A stretch of 64,000 nucleotides of DNA from Canna indica (taxonomy: Eukaryota > Streptophyta > Magnoliopsida > Zingiberales > Cannaceae): positions 57,822,001 through 57,886,000 of the forward strand of contig CP136891.1 of assembly GCA_034359265.1 (NCBI GenBank), read 5' to 3'. Shown here one piece after another: positions 45,700-57,608 of this stretch. The translations under genes and the position numbers were made by a program. Under the pieces are notes generated by a model that saw only the letters and a program-made list of their open reading frames with translations, was not told the DNA's origin and ran no database searches. How positions within the stretch are numbered: position 1 is the first letter of the stretch; every line of letters begins with the position of its first letter.

Positions 45700-46100
45700 T
45701 GCATGTCTACTGAGGATATGCTGAAGCTGCTCGAAAAATTGAAAGCATCAGAAGCGAAGGCGCTTGAGGAACTGAATGTGATTACTAAAAGCACCATGAG
45801 TGACAGGGCGATCTCTTCTCTTTGGAGTTCCACCATAAACATCTCCAAGTTCGAGTACTAAAATTTGACCAAGCAAGTCGAGGCGCGCATGTCGGGAGGT
45901 CGCGGACAAAAAGATGGCAGCGGCTCAGGCGTGGATGGAAGCGCTCAAGGTCGAGAACAGGGAGAAACGTATGAAGGCCGAGGAGAAGTGAGCGATCGTA
46001 GCAGTCGAGGAGAAAAAAATTTTGAAGCCAAAGAAAGCAGCCACATTGATTTGTAGGAAGAAGGCAATGAAGAATGAGTTAAAGAATCTTAAAGAAGGCA
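45700..46100 (+). pseudogene. captured WEB-family (DUF827) coiled-coil fragment
   Basis: Frames read LLEKLKASEAKALEELNVIT, ISKFEY-stop-NLTKQVEAR, MAAAQAWMEALKVENREKRM and AIVAVEEKKILKPKK. These match the C-terminal coiled coil of plant WEB1/PMI2-like proteins (DUF827), where ISKFEYEYL and AAAQAWVEALKA are hallmarks. The full family includes proteins for blue-light chloroplast movement. Here there are stops (TAA in FEY-NL; TGA after EEK) and a frameshift between the two blocks. It is a decayed captured fragment. Confidence 0.75.
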
Positions 46101-46129
46101 AGGAAGAAGTCATTGATTAAAAGATGTTA

Positions 46130-46430
46130 TATATCGTCCTCCCTGATTCGTACTAGCTGGTTCTGCGCGTCCTCGGCGCTGCTGTTGTTGTTTGCGACAG
46201 TGCCATTGATCATCTCGTTGTTCATGGTTGAGCCGGCGACGACCATAGCGTTGAACTCCCTGCTCATAGTCATGAAGTTGTCGCTGCTCGGGTGCGAGGA
46301 GCGAGGGGTCGATCAGCGTGTGAATGTCACGGGCTTCGGGGATGTCGCTGAAGTCTTCATGCTCAATTGCTGTAGTTGTGGTGGTAGTTGCTGTAATATT
46401 GGGCTGCATCTGATCATTCAACATATCCAA
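46130..46430 (-). pseudogene. captured fragment, family unknown
   Basis: On the minus strand FSDIPEARDIHTLIDPSLLA shifts by one base into SSDNFMTMSREFNAMVVAGS and TMNNEMINGTVANNNSSAED. The second frame ends at a stop near 46131. The residue mix looks like real protein; no family is recognised. The opposite frame (46113-46463) is also open and hydrophobic, so the strand is not certain. Confidence 0.4.
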
Positions 46431-47115
46431 GTGAGGATGCTGAAAGGGATGAGATTAGTATAAATTAAACCGGAGGAGGGGATAAGGTGGTGGTACCGTG
46501 GTGGGGAGGCTAAGTGACCATTACTTTAGTGAGAGAGCGATGAGCGATGGAGGAAGCTTTTTTCGGGTGGAAAGGGACGTGTACAATGAGAGCTTGGACT
46601 ACGTAGAAGGGCCCGATGGCGACTCCAGCGGCGGAGGTGAAGCCGTCGTGAGGTAAGGTCATTTTTATAAGCCGCGTGAGTTTGCAGGAAATATGTCGGG
46701 CTAACGTGCTGACGTGGATTATTTCATTAATCCACGTCACCACTCTATTAAATTAATCCACGTGTGTGTATATATAATGACTTGATAATGAGATATTTTT
46801 TATTATTTATAATACAGGTCAGCAATATCATGTCATCATAGAAATAACAAAATTAAAAAATGGTTAACATGATAGAAATTGAAACAAAATTAAAGTTGAA
46901 GTATAAAATTGATTCAAATAAAAAATCGGGATATACCATGTAATTAACCATTCATTTTATGATGCATATAGATAGGGAAAGTTATCTCTTAGATATGCAT
47001 GTTGATAGAGGGAGCCTAAGTTAGTTTTTATCATAAACTCACAAATGAGAACTTATTATCTTTTATAATTCCTTATCTTTAATGTTAAGTTTGTTATCAT
47101 CAAAAAATGAGAGAT

Positions 47116-48414
47116 TATTGGCTCAAACATTCCATCTAGGCCTCACTGTCTATTTTGATTATAACAAATATGTATCTAATCCATTTGGTGAGTTTTGGAT
47201 TTAGATTGATGGAATGATCTGCCTATGAAGTTCGTTCAGAAAAAATGCAAAGAATCAAGTAAAAACGACTCCAATGGTGATCAAGTTGAAACCAAGTCAA
47301 ATCCTAGGTTTTGGCTTAGAATCAAGTGTAATATATATATTCCTAGGACATTAACCTAATCAATTATCAAGAGATTCCAAGTCATAAACAATATTCCGGA
47401 TGGAATGTTGTAACATCTTGAAATATCTCGAATGAGATGTTATAACATTTCATAATAAGCCCGGATGAAATGTTGTAACATTTCGGAACATCCCAGAATA
47501 TCCCAGAACAACCCGAAATATCTCGGATGGGAATATTTCAGAATAACTAAGATGGGATGTTGTAAACATTCTGGAACATCTCGAAACATCCTGGAACATC
47601 CCGAAATATCACGGATGAACATCACAGAATAGTCCGGAACATCCTGGATAAATAATCCAGAAAACATTCCAGAATTCCCAAAATGCCCCCAACGGCTCTA
47701 TTTTGAGTTTCTACCTGTTGAGCTTGTTGAAAACCGAGCTCCTACCTTTGAGATCTCTATATAAGCTCTCAAACTTGTTTTCCTTCAGCCATAACTTTTC
47801 ATTGAGAAAATCCTTAAGGTGTTTGAGCCTTCAACGAGCAATCTAAAGCCCTAGTTCTCACCTCTACACTCTCAAGTGGTGGGTCTTCACTCTTCAACCC
47901 TCTCAAGACAAAGCACTTCATCTTCAACACTCTCAAGGAGCACAACAAGTTTGTTTTACATTTATTTGCTCCTTTACTGTATTTTCATCTTGTTGTGTTA
48001 ATTTGATAAACTAGTTTGCAAGGTGTGCTTGTGAAACACCTTGGTGTGGTTGTAGAGATTTGTTTTGCTAGATAATATGTGTTAAGGTTTTCTCAAAGGG
48101 TTGAGAACTAAATCCTCATTGTATTCTTAGGAAAATATTTTATCTATAAAGTGTTAAGGTTAGAAATCCTTAGTGATGAGCCAAGGTAGTGGAGTGGGCG
48201 GGTTGGCCGAACCACTATATATTGTTCTTGTTTGCATTGATTCTTACTTGCTTAGTTACTTGCTTATTTTACTTAGCTTATCATCTATATCATTCATACT
48301 CAAAGAACTCGAGTTGTTATATTAAGTTGCTTAAAACCGAAAAGACTAAAATTGAAGCTAGAGTTTGATCACACACTATTCAACCATCCTTCTAGTGTGG
48401 GTATTTGAACAACA
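47116..48414 (+). repeat. 3' LTR of the SIRE-type element
   Basis: It parallels 39559-40878 throughout, with small indels (for example TATTGGCTCAAACATTCC versus TGTAGGCCCAAGCATTCC at the start). A TATA box lies at about 47757 and the end TTTGAACAACA at 48404-48414. Confidence 0.9.
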
Positions 48415-48428
48415 GAGAGTAGGTAGGT

Positions 48429-49905
48429 GTAATACCCGCTAAAAATAAAAATAATATTTTATGTGTATTGGTTTCAGTGGGTTGCTCGTGACGTGAGATG
48501 GCGCGTGCGGGACTGATCGGTAGCGTCTAACTTGAGGTGAGACCCATTTTACTTTGGAATTCTCTTAATTATGAGTTTTTGGATGTGTAAATTTTTTATG
48601 TCGTGGAATTAAAGAGGACTTCGAGTGGAGTTCGATGGTCCAATAGGAACGCGATTCGGGTTAGAACCGAGTAAGTTAGAGCGGGTTTAGTGAGTCGCTT
48701 AAGTTGGGGGTAGTATGGTAAATTTTTTGAAAAAATATAATTGAGGTGTCGTACAACTGTTACAGCCGCATGGAACCCGAGACGCAAGAACATGAGTCGA
48801 GCAAGGGCTTGGGGCGGAGGAGAAGATCGGCCGGAAATTCGCGAGGGAATCACAGATCAGATGCCGCGGAAAGCGAGGATCTCGTCTTCCTTCCGATCCT
48901 CCTTCTTATTGTGTGTGGATTTCTCCCCAATCTCTAGTATATTCTCATGGCCGCCGATCCTAGTTGTGGAGGATGAAAAAAATCTGAAAATTTCTTAGTT
49001 GGTTCTTAAATCCAAGATTTGCTTGTTGAATTGGTTGTTTGTGATTTAGAATTGCTTGTTCTTGGAAGCTTGGGGGTTAGCGGCAGCCCTAGGCATACTC
49101 TTGTGCTCAAGTGTCGGTCAAATTTTGTAAAGGGAAAGGGTGAAGATTGAATTCCGGTTTGGCAAAATTTTCTTAGTGGAAATGCATGCTGGAATGTTGT
49201 TTTGAAATTTGAAACTCTTTGTGATGTTGGCCGAATGTTTCTTAGGGTTGTAGGGTAGGAATATATTGTTTTCATGTGAAATTACCTAGTTATATGATGC
49301 TAAAATTTTCTTATATAAGTGTGCAGAAATTTCATTAGATATAAGCTGAAATTTCATTGAATTGAAATGCTAAAATTATTTCCTATGTATGCTGAATATG
49401 GTAGTGCAAAGATAGATTTTTCATATGTTGGAATTTTATGCTGATTAGCTGAAAATTGGTTTAAGTACATGCTAAAATTGATTCTGTTGTTGAGTTGCGA
49501 GTTTACTATGTAAGATATCGATATAACCTATCGATCTTTATGTACGCTATGGTCTAGGAATTTAGAAAATATTTTGGTGACCTGAACAGTAGCGTACAGG
49601 GGGTAATTTGAGAGCTACGATAGGTTGGAATTGCAGAGTTGAGTCAAGGCATGTTTAAACTAAGTTGTTTTATGACATTTGGTGTGTTAAAAGTTGTAGA
49701 CTCTTGTTATTTAACTTATTTATTTGTATACTTGTCCTCTGGTTTTCGCACTTGGTATTGAGTTGTTATCAATTGTTTAAATTTATGTCATAGAACTTTG
49801 TCTTCTAGATGTTTGTGCAATAAAATGTCTGTGTGTTTGGTTTAGGCTTCGAGGTGTTTGACTGCACTCTGGCCGATTATGTGATCCGTTTAATAATTTT
49901 AAATT
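48429..49905 (+). mobile_element. LTR-like fragment starting TGTAATACCCGC
   Basis: TGTAATACCCGCTAAAAATA is the style of a Gypsy LTR start. The interior is gene-free. The end near 49840-49900 (GGCTTCGAGGT...TTATGTGATCC) resembles 26056-26100. The boundary to the following repeat is not sharp. Confidence 0.45.
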
Positions 49906-50250
49906 GTTAAATCGGGATTGAGATGAAAGAAAGTCATCTTAAGAGAACATGAGCTTTATTTACTTTTATTTTGAAGAGTTTAGCAAGTTCTTCGAATTTT
50001 GAAATAGACGAAGAATTTTGTAATAGTTATAAGTTATGATTTTAATTAAAAATTTAAAATTGAATAGTTGAAATAATATTTATTAGATTTTTTTATATTT
50101 TATAATTGAGCATACTTTAGTTAAATTTTTACGTAGGCCACTAATTAATTTATTCATCGTCTATGGGGAAAGTATTTTTTATTTATTGTTTATGACCAAT
50201 TATTTTTTGTAAAAGATGTAACTAAATAAGAGAATAAGTAGGCCATAAGG
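49905..50250. repeat. uninterrupted twin of 37950-39558 (empty site)
   Basis: It runs ATTTACTTTTATTTTGAAGA where the other copy holds a 1.2-kb MULE, and GATGTAACTAAATAAGAGAA where the other copy holds the SIRE-type element. Confidence 0.85.
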
Positions 50251-51009
50251 ATTAACATTCCATTATCTATCTAATCCATCCAACTAAACACTCTATAGTT
50301 GTTGTTAGCCGGGAGCTGAGCTGATGTGATAATAAGTCAATTAAAAGTATTAAGGTACAAAATTACGAAGATATTTTGTATGCATAAAATCTCGTAATTA
50401 TATTATTATGCATTGCCATCTAACGGTCAAGTCATATATTTTTGAAAAAATTAATGAATCTAATTTAAATTATGACAAAATTAATAATTTTTAATTTGTA
50501 TTAAATCTAGTTTAAAATTTTGAATTAACGATAATTATATTTCATTGTCAAATCGTTATTAATGAAATCATTAATTGTTGACATGATATTTTAGTCGGCA
50601 ATTGATATATTAATTTTTAATATTTATATACATAAATTAATCGTTGAAAATTAAAAAAATATAAAAAATTCTAATTCGATATTCGTCTGGACTTGAATTC
50701 TTAATATGATTTAATAATTCGCTATAATTATTAATTGAGATGCTACGTCATATTATCGAGTCATAGTAAACAGATAATAGAAGAGCTAGAGTGGGAATGA
50801 ACGTCAGGCTCGGACTTTGTTTGTTATTTTAAATTATATTAGCCTACATTTCCATCTTGTGTTTATTTTGCTTTATTCCCCTTTCTCTCTTCGTAACGGG
50901 GTCATCGCGTTCTCCGTCATCGACCTACTTCTTCGATCGTAAGAAACCTTAACCTGATGGAAGAAAAGCCTTTCCGTCGCTGAATTGGAGGCTTCAATTC
51001 GGCTTAGCG
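50250..51009 (+). promoter_or_regulatory. upstream region and 5' UTR of the At1g01500-like gene, with a short uORF
   Basis: AT-rich up to about 50870, then a pyrimidine-rich leader. An upstream ORF of eight codons (ATG at 50957, TGA at 50981-50983) precedes the main ATG by 26 nt and could reduce translation. No clear TATA box was fixed. Confidence 0.45.
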
Positions 51010-54000
51010 ATGACGGTTTCACTGATGCCGGCGGTGGTCGAACAGCGGAGAGGCCCCTCGCAGTCTCCGACCTTCGCGAGCTCCCTACCTTCTCCCAACC
51101 GGAGCGCCACCCCTCCTTTTCTCCGATTCAACGACGGTGAGGCCACTCCCCCTCCTCCGACGCTCTCCTCTTCGTGTCTTGAGACCCGCCTCTTCTACGT
51201 CCGCGTTTCCCCCTGCACCTCCGACGCCGCCCCGCCCTTCCTCACCCTCTCTCACCTCCGGCGTGAGATGGGCGCCTCCCTCGATATCAACGGCGCGCGC
51301 ATCCCCGCATCGGAGCCCACCTCTGTCCCCCTCCGCCGCGACCGCGTCGATCGTGGTACCGCCGAGGTGACCTATGTCAGCACAGACGGTGTACGGCTCA
51401 CCGGAGCTGTCGATTTCGAGGTCTGTGATGATCGGGGCAATCTGATGCTCTGCGGGTCGCTGGAGAGGATGGAAGCGCCTTGGTGCAACGGGGCAATTGA
51501 GTTCGATCACCATCAGGGGCAGTCGTCCGATAAAGATCCGAAGACCGGGTGGAGCATGGGTTGCTACTTGGCAGCATCAATAGGATCTACGCCCTTTGTG
51601 CAGCCAACCAAATTCGGGGTCTCATCGACCCCGTCAATCGAGGTATATATTGCCGGGTGCTTTGCCGGAATCCCTTTGATCCTCACGCAGACTCTTCAGC
51701 TCAGTCCCAGGGGAAGGGTTATTAGGTTGGGAGCATTAGACTCAATTCCAGAGGACGAAGAAACCACAGGTGAAGAGCTAAGCAAGAACGATGGCCTGGT
51801 ACGACACAGGGTTCCATCATCAACAACAGTAAGCACATATCTGAGATTTCTATAGGATGTTTATCATATGAAGATTTTGTTTTAGTATATTTATTTAAAA
51901 AGAACTATATAAAAAACTCTATATTTCAGACAAGAAATTATAATAATTCTGAAGGTTGAATTTGTTGTCCAACTCATATTGGCGCATAGGCTGATGGTCA
52001 TGCCTTATTGTTTGTTCCAAGACATGCAAATCTTACTACCTGAACTCCATTTAGTAATATTAGTCTAGAGGTAGAAAATTATTTTATGCATTTTGTTACC
52101 AACAAGTTAGATATTAGACCAGCATATTGTTTTTCTTTTGCATCAATTGGTCACTTGCACATTTACCTTGGGAATTAATGTAATCTTAGGGATAACTCAT
52201 ACATAAGATGATCATTGTAGCTTTTTTTTCATTTGCATATTAGTTTAAACAGCCTAACATTTTGCTCCCTCAGTGACGTAATCAAGGTCAAGGTTGTCAA
52301 GGTGCTAGACCTCTAAAATTGCCTAAGGCACTAGATGGCTAGATGCTAAAAAACTGCTAGCATGACTAAAGCAAGGTGCCTATTCCAATAATTATTAATA
52401 TGTATATATATAAAGTAGAATATAAGAAATGAAATACAAAGTACTATGAACATGCAGTCAGATCATGCAATTCAATTTATAACTTGTATGAAATAAATTT
52501 TATAAAATCTTATTAAAGATTCCAAATTATCAATATATCTAGGACTTAACAACCGAAGTCCTAGGTTCTGCACTGCTGCACTTTTGTGCCTTTTAAATAG
52601 ATTTCAGAGAAACAGAGAAGAAGATTCAGATATCAGAGAAACAAATCAGCAAACCAGATTAAAAGAAGACCTGGAATCCTGGATTGCCACCTGCTGCCTT
52701 GCTGCAGAATCTAGAATTCAGGGTTGTTGCTGGAATAAGATGGAACAAGATTTCTGGCAGGTCTGACTGCTGCAACAAATTAACAACAAGCTTATAAGAA
52801 ACGATTAATAGGAGAAGATGAAAAAGAAGATAAGAGAAGAACAAGAAAAATATCTGTGCTAATGTCTGCCACCCGTTGCACCGTTGCACCGTTGCACCGT
52901 TGCACCGTTGCAGGTTGTTGGAGAAGAGACAAAACTTGCAAAGGAAGAGCTGAAGGCTCGAGCTTTATTGTGTCCATTGGTATTCTATTTACAGGGTTTA
53001 TATTGTATTTTCCCCAAGAAAGTTTTATAAATAAAACAAAAAGAAAAAAAGGTTGGGCTTCTTTCAGGCGCTCATTTGGCCCTGGAAGAGTGTCTAAGAG
53101 GCTAGGGTGGACGCCTCACTAAACTTGCCTTGCCTACCTAGGGTTGAGGCATTGAGGTGAAAAAAGTAGGCGCCCAAGGAGCCTAGGTGCTTGCCTTGAC
53201 AACATTGATCCAGATTGATGGTTTATGTTGAAGTTATTCTTTTATTTCTACAAGGTAGTACAACTATCTCGCATTGCCTCAATGCCTTGACTTAGGCTGA
53301 GTACACATCTATATGTGCATCTGAGTTCCTAGCTTGAGATTGCTGGTACAAGAATGGAGTAGAGGTGTTAATATGTTATTAGTAATGCATGCAAATATGA
53401 AAAACTAAAGCAATGTGATAAATTGTTCTTTCACAAGTTTTTGGAAATTTAATATGCTTATTTATGTGAATGTATGTTAAGGACCAGATCAACAAATTGG
53501 TTCAGTTGCAAAATGTTGGATGATCCTTCATTTTTTTTTTAATGTTGGATGGTCATTCAATTTCTTTGGGAAATTATGTTCTTATTTATATGAATGGTTA
53601 TTTATTATTTTAGGGCCAGACAAACAAATTTATTAGCTCAGAAAGCACCAGGCGATAGTATATTTGAATAGTTGACAGGGAGTGATCATTGTTTGATATG
53701 ATGTTCACAATCTATGGCCGTTCATTCTAATACATAATGTTGACCAACTAAAATCTTCTCTTACTCCTATGTTGTGTGCTAATCGTCCTCTTCTTTGCCT
53801 CTTTTGGCTTATATCTCAGCAATTGTTTTTCTTGGGGGAGCTACTCCTTGCCTTGTTCTTGTGGCTGCCCTCTCATCAAATATTAGCTTCACTTTTTCAC
53901 TGTGGTGCTCCTCTTTTTTTAAAAAAAACATGTCAGCATGTGGTTCAATATCCTTCTTTTTTGTAGAAAAATAATGCTTATATGTCTTGCAGTATCCTCC

Positions 54001-55415
54001 TTTTTGTAGAACAACAAGGCTTACATTTAGCCTAGTATCATCCTATCTTACAATAAATAGTGTGGCTTAATATTTTTAATTTAGAAAAGTTTGCACCTAA
54101 TGGATCAAATTCTTCCTTGAGGTGTCAAATTTAATAGTGTTTATACCCTAGTGTGAATGTGATGTGGCATAAAACCATACAACCACTATTTTTTTTCTTT
54201 ATTCCTGAATGACAGTTGTGGCCTGAAACCACAGATACATCTTTTTGTTACTTTTGCCAGTTTTTGATTAGTTTCGGTATCATGACACATTGACACCTGC
54301 TTAATTTATTTTGGATGCTATGTTGGCAGGGGTTTTTTGCTAGTTGTTAAATCATCCCTTATTCTCAGCTAACATTATATTAGTGCTTAAGTTGTGATTG
54401 CTATGTTGCTTTTGGTTATTTCTTCTACATTGTTAAGATGAAGTCTTTAATTTGAATGTGGTATTATGGTATACAATTATACAGTGTACTTCTTGCAAAG
54501 AGGAAGGATAAAAATTCCAGCTGACTTGTTCACGAATTCTCTGGTTGCAAATTTAAAGATCTTTATTTTTTATTGTGATTATGTCTGCCATATTTCCTTT
54601 GTAGCTATTCAATTTGATTCAGTAACCAATTTCTCCAAAAACTTAAGTTGTTATGAAGATACCAAATCAGTACATTTATATTCTCAACAGTGGCAATAAT
54701 GTCCTTATTTTGGAATTTAATAATCCTTATTTTGGTGTATTATGTCTTTGTAGCTATTCAATGTGATTATGTCTGTCCCTTTTTAGATTTTAATCCTTAT
54801 TTTGGTGTAATAATTAATAGTAGACCTATTTTATGTTTTCTGGTATACCAATCTTGGGAATCTATACTTATATATATATCTGAAAATAATCCTTACTACT
54901 TTATATAACACAAAAGGATGGCGATATTTCCATGTGATTAATTTGAATTGTATTAAATGTGGAGAAGCAAGCAATAGTTCTCTGGTGCCTATTTCTCCAT
55001 TGAGTTGATGCAACTTGTTAAAATGAAGCTTATGCACCAATGTTCTCTTCTCTATTGAAAGCCATCCAAGGATACAACTATTTAGTAGCATCAGATGGTT
55101 AACTCCTATATTTTTTATTCAATAACCAAATATAGCTTGTTCTTCCAGATTGTTTAGTGCTTGATGGATCTGAAACCTTGGCAGGCTTCAGAGGATGAAA
55201 CCAATGTATATGATCCAGATATGCCTATTGGATACAGTTATCACCCTGAAGGTTGGTATTCAGAGGAAGATGGGCAACTATCGTGGTTTAATGCTGGTGT
55301 TAGAGTTGGTCTTGGAATAGGCTTGGGAATGTGTGTTGGGGTAGGAATCGGTGTTGGACTCCTCATGAATTCCTACCAGGCAACTACTAGAACTTTCAAA
55401 AGGCGCTTCTTCTGA
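51010..55415 (+). CDS. At1g01500-like protein, two exons
   Basis: Exon 1 (51010-51828) ends CAACA before a GTAAGC donor. Exon 2 begins at 55158 (acceptor TTTAG) or 55185 (acceptor GGCAG), both phase 0, and stops at 55415, giving 358 or 349 residues. The protein matches the plant family typified by Arabidopsis At1g01500 (sometimes mislabelled erythronate-4-phosphate dehydrogenase). Evidence: LETRLFYVRVSPC (about 58-70), LRRDRVDRGTAEVTYVSTDG then VRLTGAVDFEVCD (108-140), and the C-terminal GQLSWFNAGVRVG followed by a glycine-zipper membrane segment (LGIGLGMCVGVGIGVGLLM) and a basic tail. It is probably membrane-associated; the biochemical role is unknown. An earlier acceptor (CCAG at 55148) would lead to an immediate TAG. 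The intron is 3.3 kb and holds a transposon-like insert. Confidence 0.9.
52291..53205. mobile_element. TIR element in the intron
   Basis: The left GGTTGTCAAGGTGCTAGACC and the right end, inverted, TGTTGTCAAGGCAAGCACC face each other about 0.9 kb apart. The middle resembles transcribed sequence, and it includes four GTTGCACC units (52875-52912). No transposase was found. A target duplication could not be fixed, so the superfamily is open. Confidence 0.55.
53206..55148. other. remaining intron sequence
   Basis: T-rich intron DNA. A roughly 100-bp stretch with GAAATT-ATG-TTATTTAT-TGAATG and AGG-CCAGA--AACAAATT is duplicated (53440-53510 and 53560-53630). Confidence 0.5.
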
Positions 55416-56880
55416 GCTCTCCGCGAGCCAAGCACGGATGACTTTGGTCTAAAGCAAACCACGGTCCCTAACGGTGCAGACTTGTCTGACCTTTTGTTCT
55501 TTTGGCCTCATAAAAATCTGTTTGTGTTATTTTGAGCGCATTACTTGTCATCAGTGACAGTCCATGACATGCTAATAGAGTTTTGTCTGCAAATATGTAT
55601 GTACCTTAACCATGTGAGAGATGAGTTTGTACATTTTGTCGTCCAAGCCTGATAAACTATAGAGTTTTATTTTATTTATGTAATTAAATACTTTGTTGCT
55701 TAGTGGGAAAACAATATAGAGCTGATTGTCCATGTAATTGTCTGTGACCATGACCTGTATTATGTTATCCAGTGCAGTTTAGTTGAGGATTGGAATAATG
55801 TATCTGCTGCTATTTTTGTGCTTATCGTGCTCAAAACATAGATGTGATGCTAAGTATGAACTACTTGATCTTGTAGCCAAGTGTTGCCTCTTAAATGTTC
55901 TTCCTTTTTAGTTTGGTTTTGGTAGGTGTGTTCATTTTTCAACCAAAGAATACGAGTTTATGTCGGTAAAAAAAACAATGATTTTGATTATTTAGTAGCC
56001 TTTGGGCTATGAGTTGGATAGTAGAAAAGATTGGAAAGTAAGGAATACGGCTTTATGAGGGAGAGTTTCTTCATTAGGGTGCAACGGTGCCAAAATTAAT
56101 AGCCTTAATTATGGGCGCCACATGTCGCGGCAGTTTCTCAGTTTTTTTATATATAAGAGGCTTTTATCCTCATGTTAAAAGAAGCAAAAGAAAATCTCAA
56201 TTGTTTATATTTCAATCTTATTTTTACTCATTATTTATTGTGATTGGGGGTTTGCTAACGTTGGTAATTATCATTAAGGGTATTTTGCAGGTGGAGCATG
56301 AAGTTTCTTAAAGTTCTTTCCTTCCCTTTCCAACATTTCATTCACCATGATGTACTCTTCCATGGAAGAGGTTATCTGTAACATTTAACAATATCATTTT
56401 TCCTTGATGCTTTGGTGTACAAATGTAAAATATAAGATATATGCCTCTAAATTTAAATTCATTATCTAATAACTGCATCTTAAAATATTAGGCGTTCGCT
56501 ACAAATGGCTAGATTATATGATTGAAAATTACATATTTGCTAACCTGTGACCACAGTTTCTTATTATAGAGTTAAAGAAGTTGCAAGATATCCTCTATTT
56601 CTTTATCAGAATAATGAAGTTGCATAGATATATCCTCTCTGTCTGTAATAGCTTTATCAGATGAAACTTGTAATTTATTCAAATCAAATTTAACTTGAAT
56701 TTAAAATCAAATTGATGTAAACACTTGCTCATCAGATAAAAAAACTAATGAAATTCAAGAGATCGGAAGAAATTGTCAGTAGGTATTGCCATCAATTTTT
56801 ACATACGATCCTAAAATTGCATGATGTCTTTCTTGCAAAGTCAAAATTGGTGCCATGGTGAGAGATGAACGTGGTTTAAG
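55416..56880. other. 3' UTR and downstream DNA of the At1g01500-like gene
   Basis: AT-rich; no further coding exon was recognised. The small ORF at 56087-56311 has no family resemblance. Confidence 0.55.
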
Positions 56881-57608
56881 CAGTGGCGGATCCAGAAAAT
56901 TTTATTAGTGGGGGCAAATTAATATATAAAATTTCAAAAGTTGAGACTTTAAATTTGCGTTGAAATGGAGGCGGTGTATCCTTATAAAAACATTTAAATA
57001 ATTATTCACTTATTTAATTGTTAAAGAAATTATATTCATATATCTAACTATTTTCTCGACAAATTTACTCCAAATTTTTTTATCTATTTTTAAAAATAAA
57101 ATTAATTAAAATCATAAATATAATAAAAATTTCAAAACATATTTAAAGAAAATTTTAATCAAATTCAAATACAAAATTAAATTTAATCAAGAACAAGTAG
57201 CAATTGAAGAAGTAGAAGTTAATTAAGGATATAATTGTTTTGGTTGCTGCTGAAGCTTGAAAAGTAGAAGTAGAAAGTAGAAGTAGAATGATGTAAGAAG
57301 AAATAGAAGCTTGCTGCAAGTTAATAATCATTAGCAGCAAGCTATTTGACTTAAAGTGTATTTGAAGAGTAGTAACAGGCTAGCAGCAAGTTAAAATTGG
57401 GGGCAGTGGGAGCCACCAAAATCTCAAAAATTGATATAAGGTCAAGTGAAAAAAATATGATGTCAAAACTTAAAGTGCAGTTAAAGAATATTAGCAGCGA
57501 GCTAAAAATGAGGGCAGTGGGACCACCAATTGTGTATATATAAGATTTTTTTTTAAATTTTCAGTGGGGGCGGTGGCCCCCACTGCCCCCACCCTGTATA
57601 CGCCACTG
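56881..57608. mobile_element. hAT element with perfect 8-bp target duplication
   Basis: The ends are CAGTGGCGGATCCAGAAAAT and, inverted, CAGTGGCGTATACAGGGTGG. The 8-mers GGTTTAAG at 56873-56880 and 57609-57616 are identical. The subterminal motifs are GTGGGGGCA/TGCCCCCAC. An internal block containing AGCAGC-AGCTA and GGGCAGTGGGA-CCACCA is repeated. No transposase. Confidence 0.93.

Larger units (their letters stand above)
43871..46949. mobile_element. Pack-MULE: long-TIR Mutator-like element with captured gene fragments
   Basis: The ends are GGGGTTAATTACATGGTATA and, inverted, GGTTAATTACATGGTATATC. Similarity between the ends extends roughly 280 bp, including ATTTCATTAATCCACGTCA-type blocks near 44120 and 46720. 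The flanking 9-mers ATTTGTTTT and ATTCATTTT match at 7 of 9. No transposase is present. Inside, GC-richer fragments of unrelated genes lie in both orientations (44480-44780, 45360-45600, 45700-46100, 46130-46430). It is inserted in the 3' non-coding part of the SIRE-type element. Confidence 0.9.
39559..48414 (+). mobile_element. SIRE/Maximus-type Copia element with both LTRs
   Basis: The LTRs are 39559-40878 and about 47116-48414. Flanking 5-mers are AAGAG and GAGAG (4 of 5). Interior: remnant zinc knuckle, integrase, RT and RNase H in Copia order (40880-43610), then non-coding DNA with the 43871-46949 Pack-MULE inserted. Most of gag, the primer-binding site and protease are deleted. A purine-rich stretch before the 3' LTR (about 47099-47115) is the decayed polypurine tract. 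Its target, 39269-39558, resembles the empty sequence at 50220. Confidence 0.92.

Noticed and set aside
51085..51513. Minus-strand ORF within exon 1 of the At1g01500-like gene
   Set aside because: Antisense shadow in GC-rich coding DNA.
53769..53966. Hydrophobic ORF in the intron
   Set aside because: T-rich intron DNA gives Leu/Phe runs by chance; no conserved motif.
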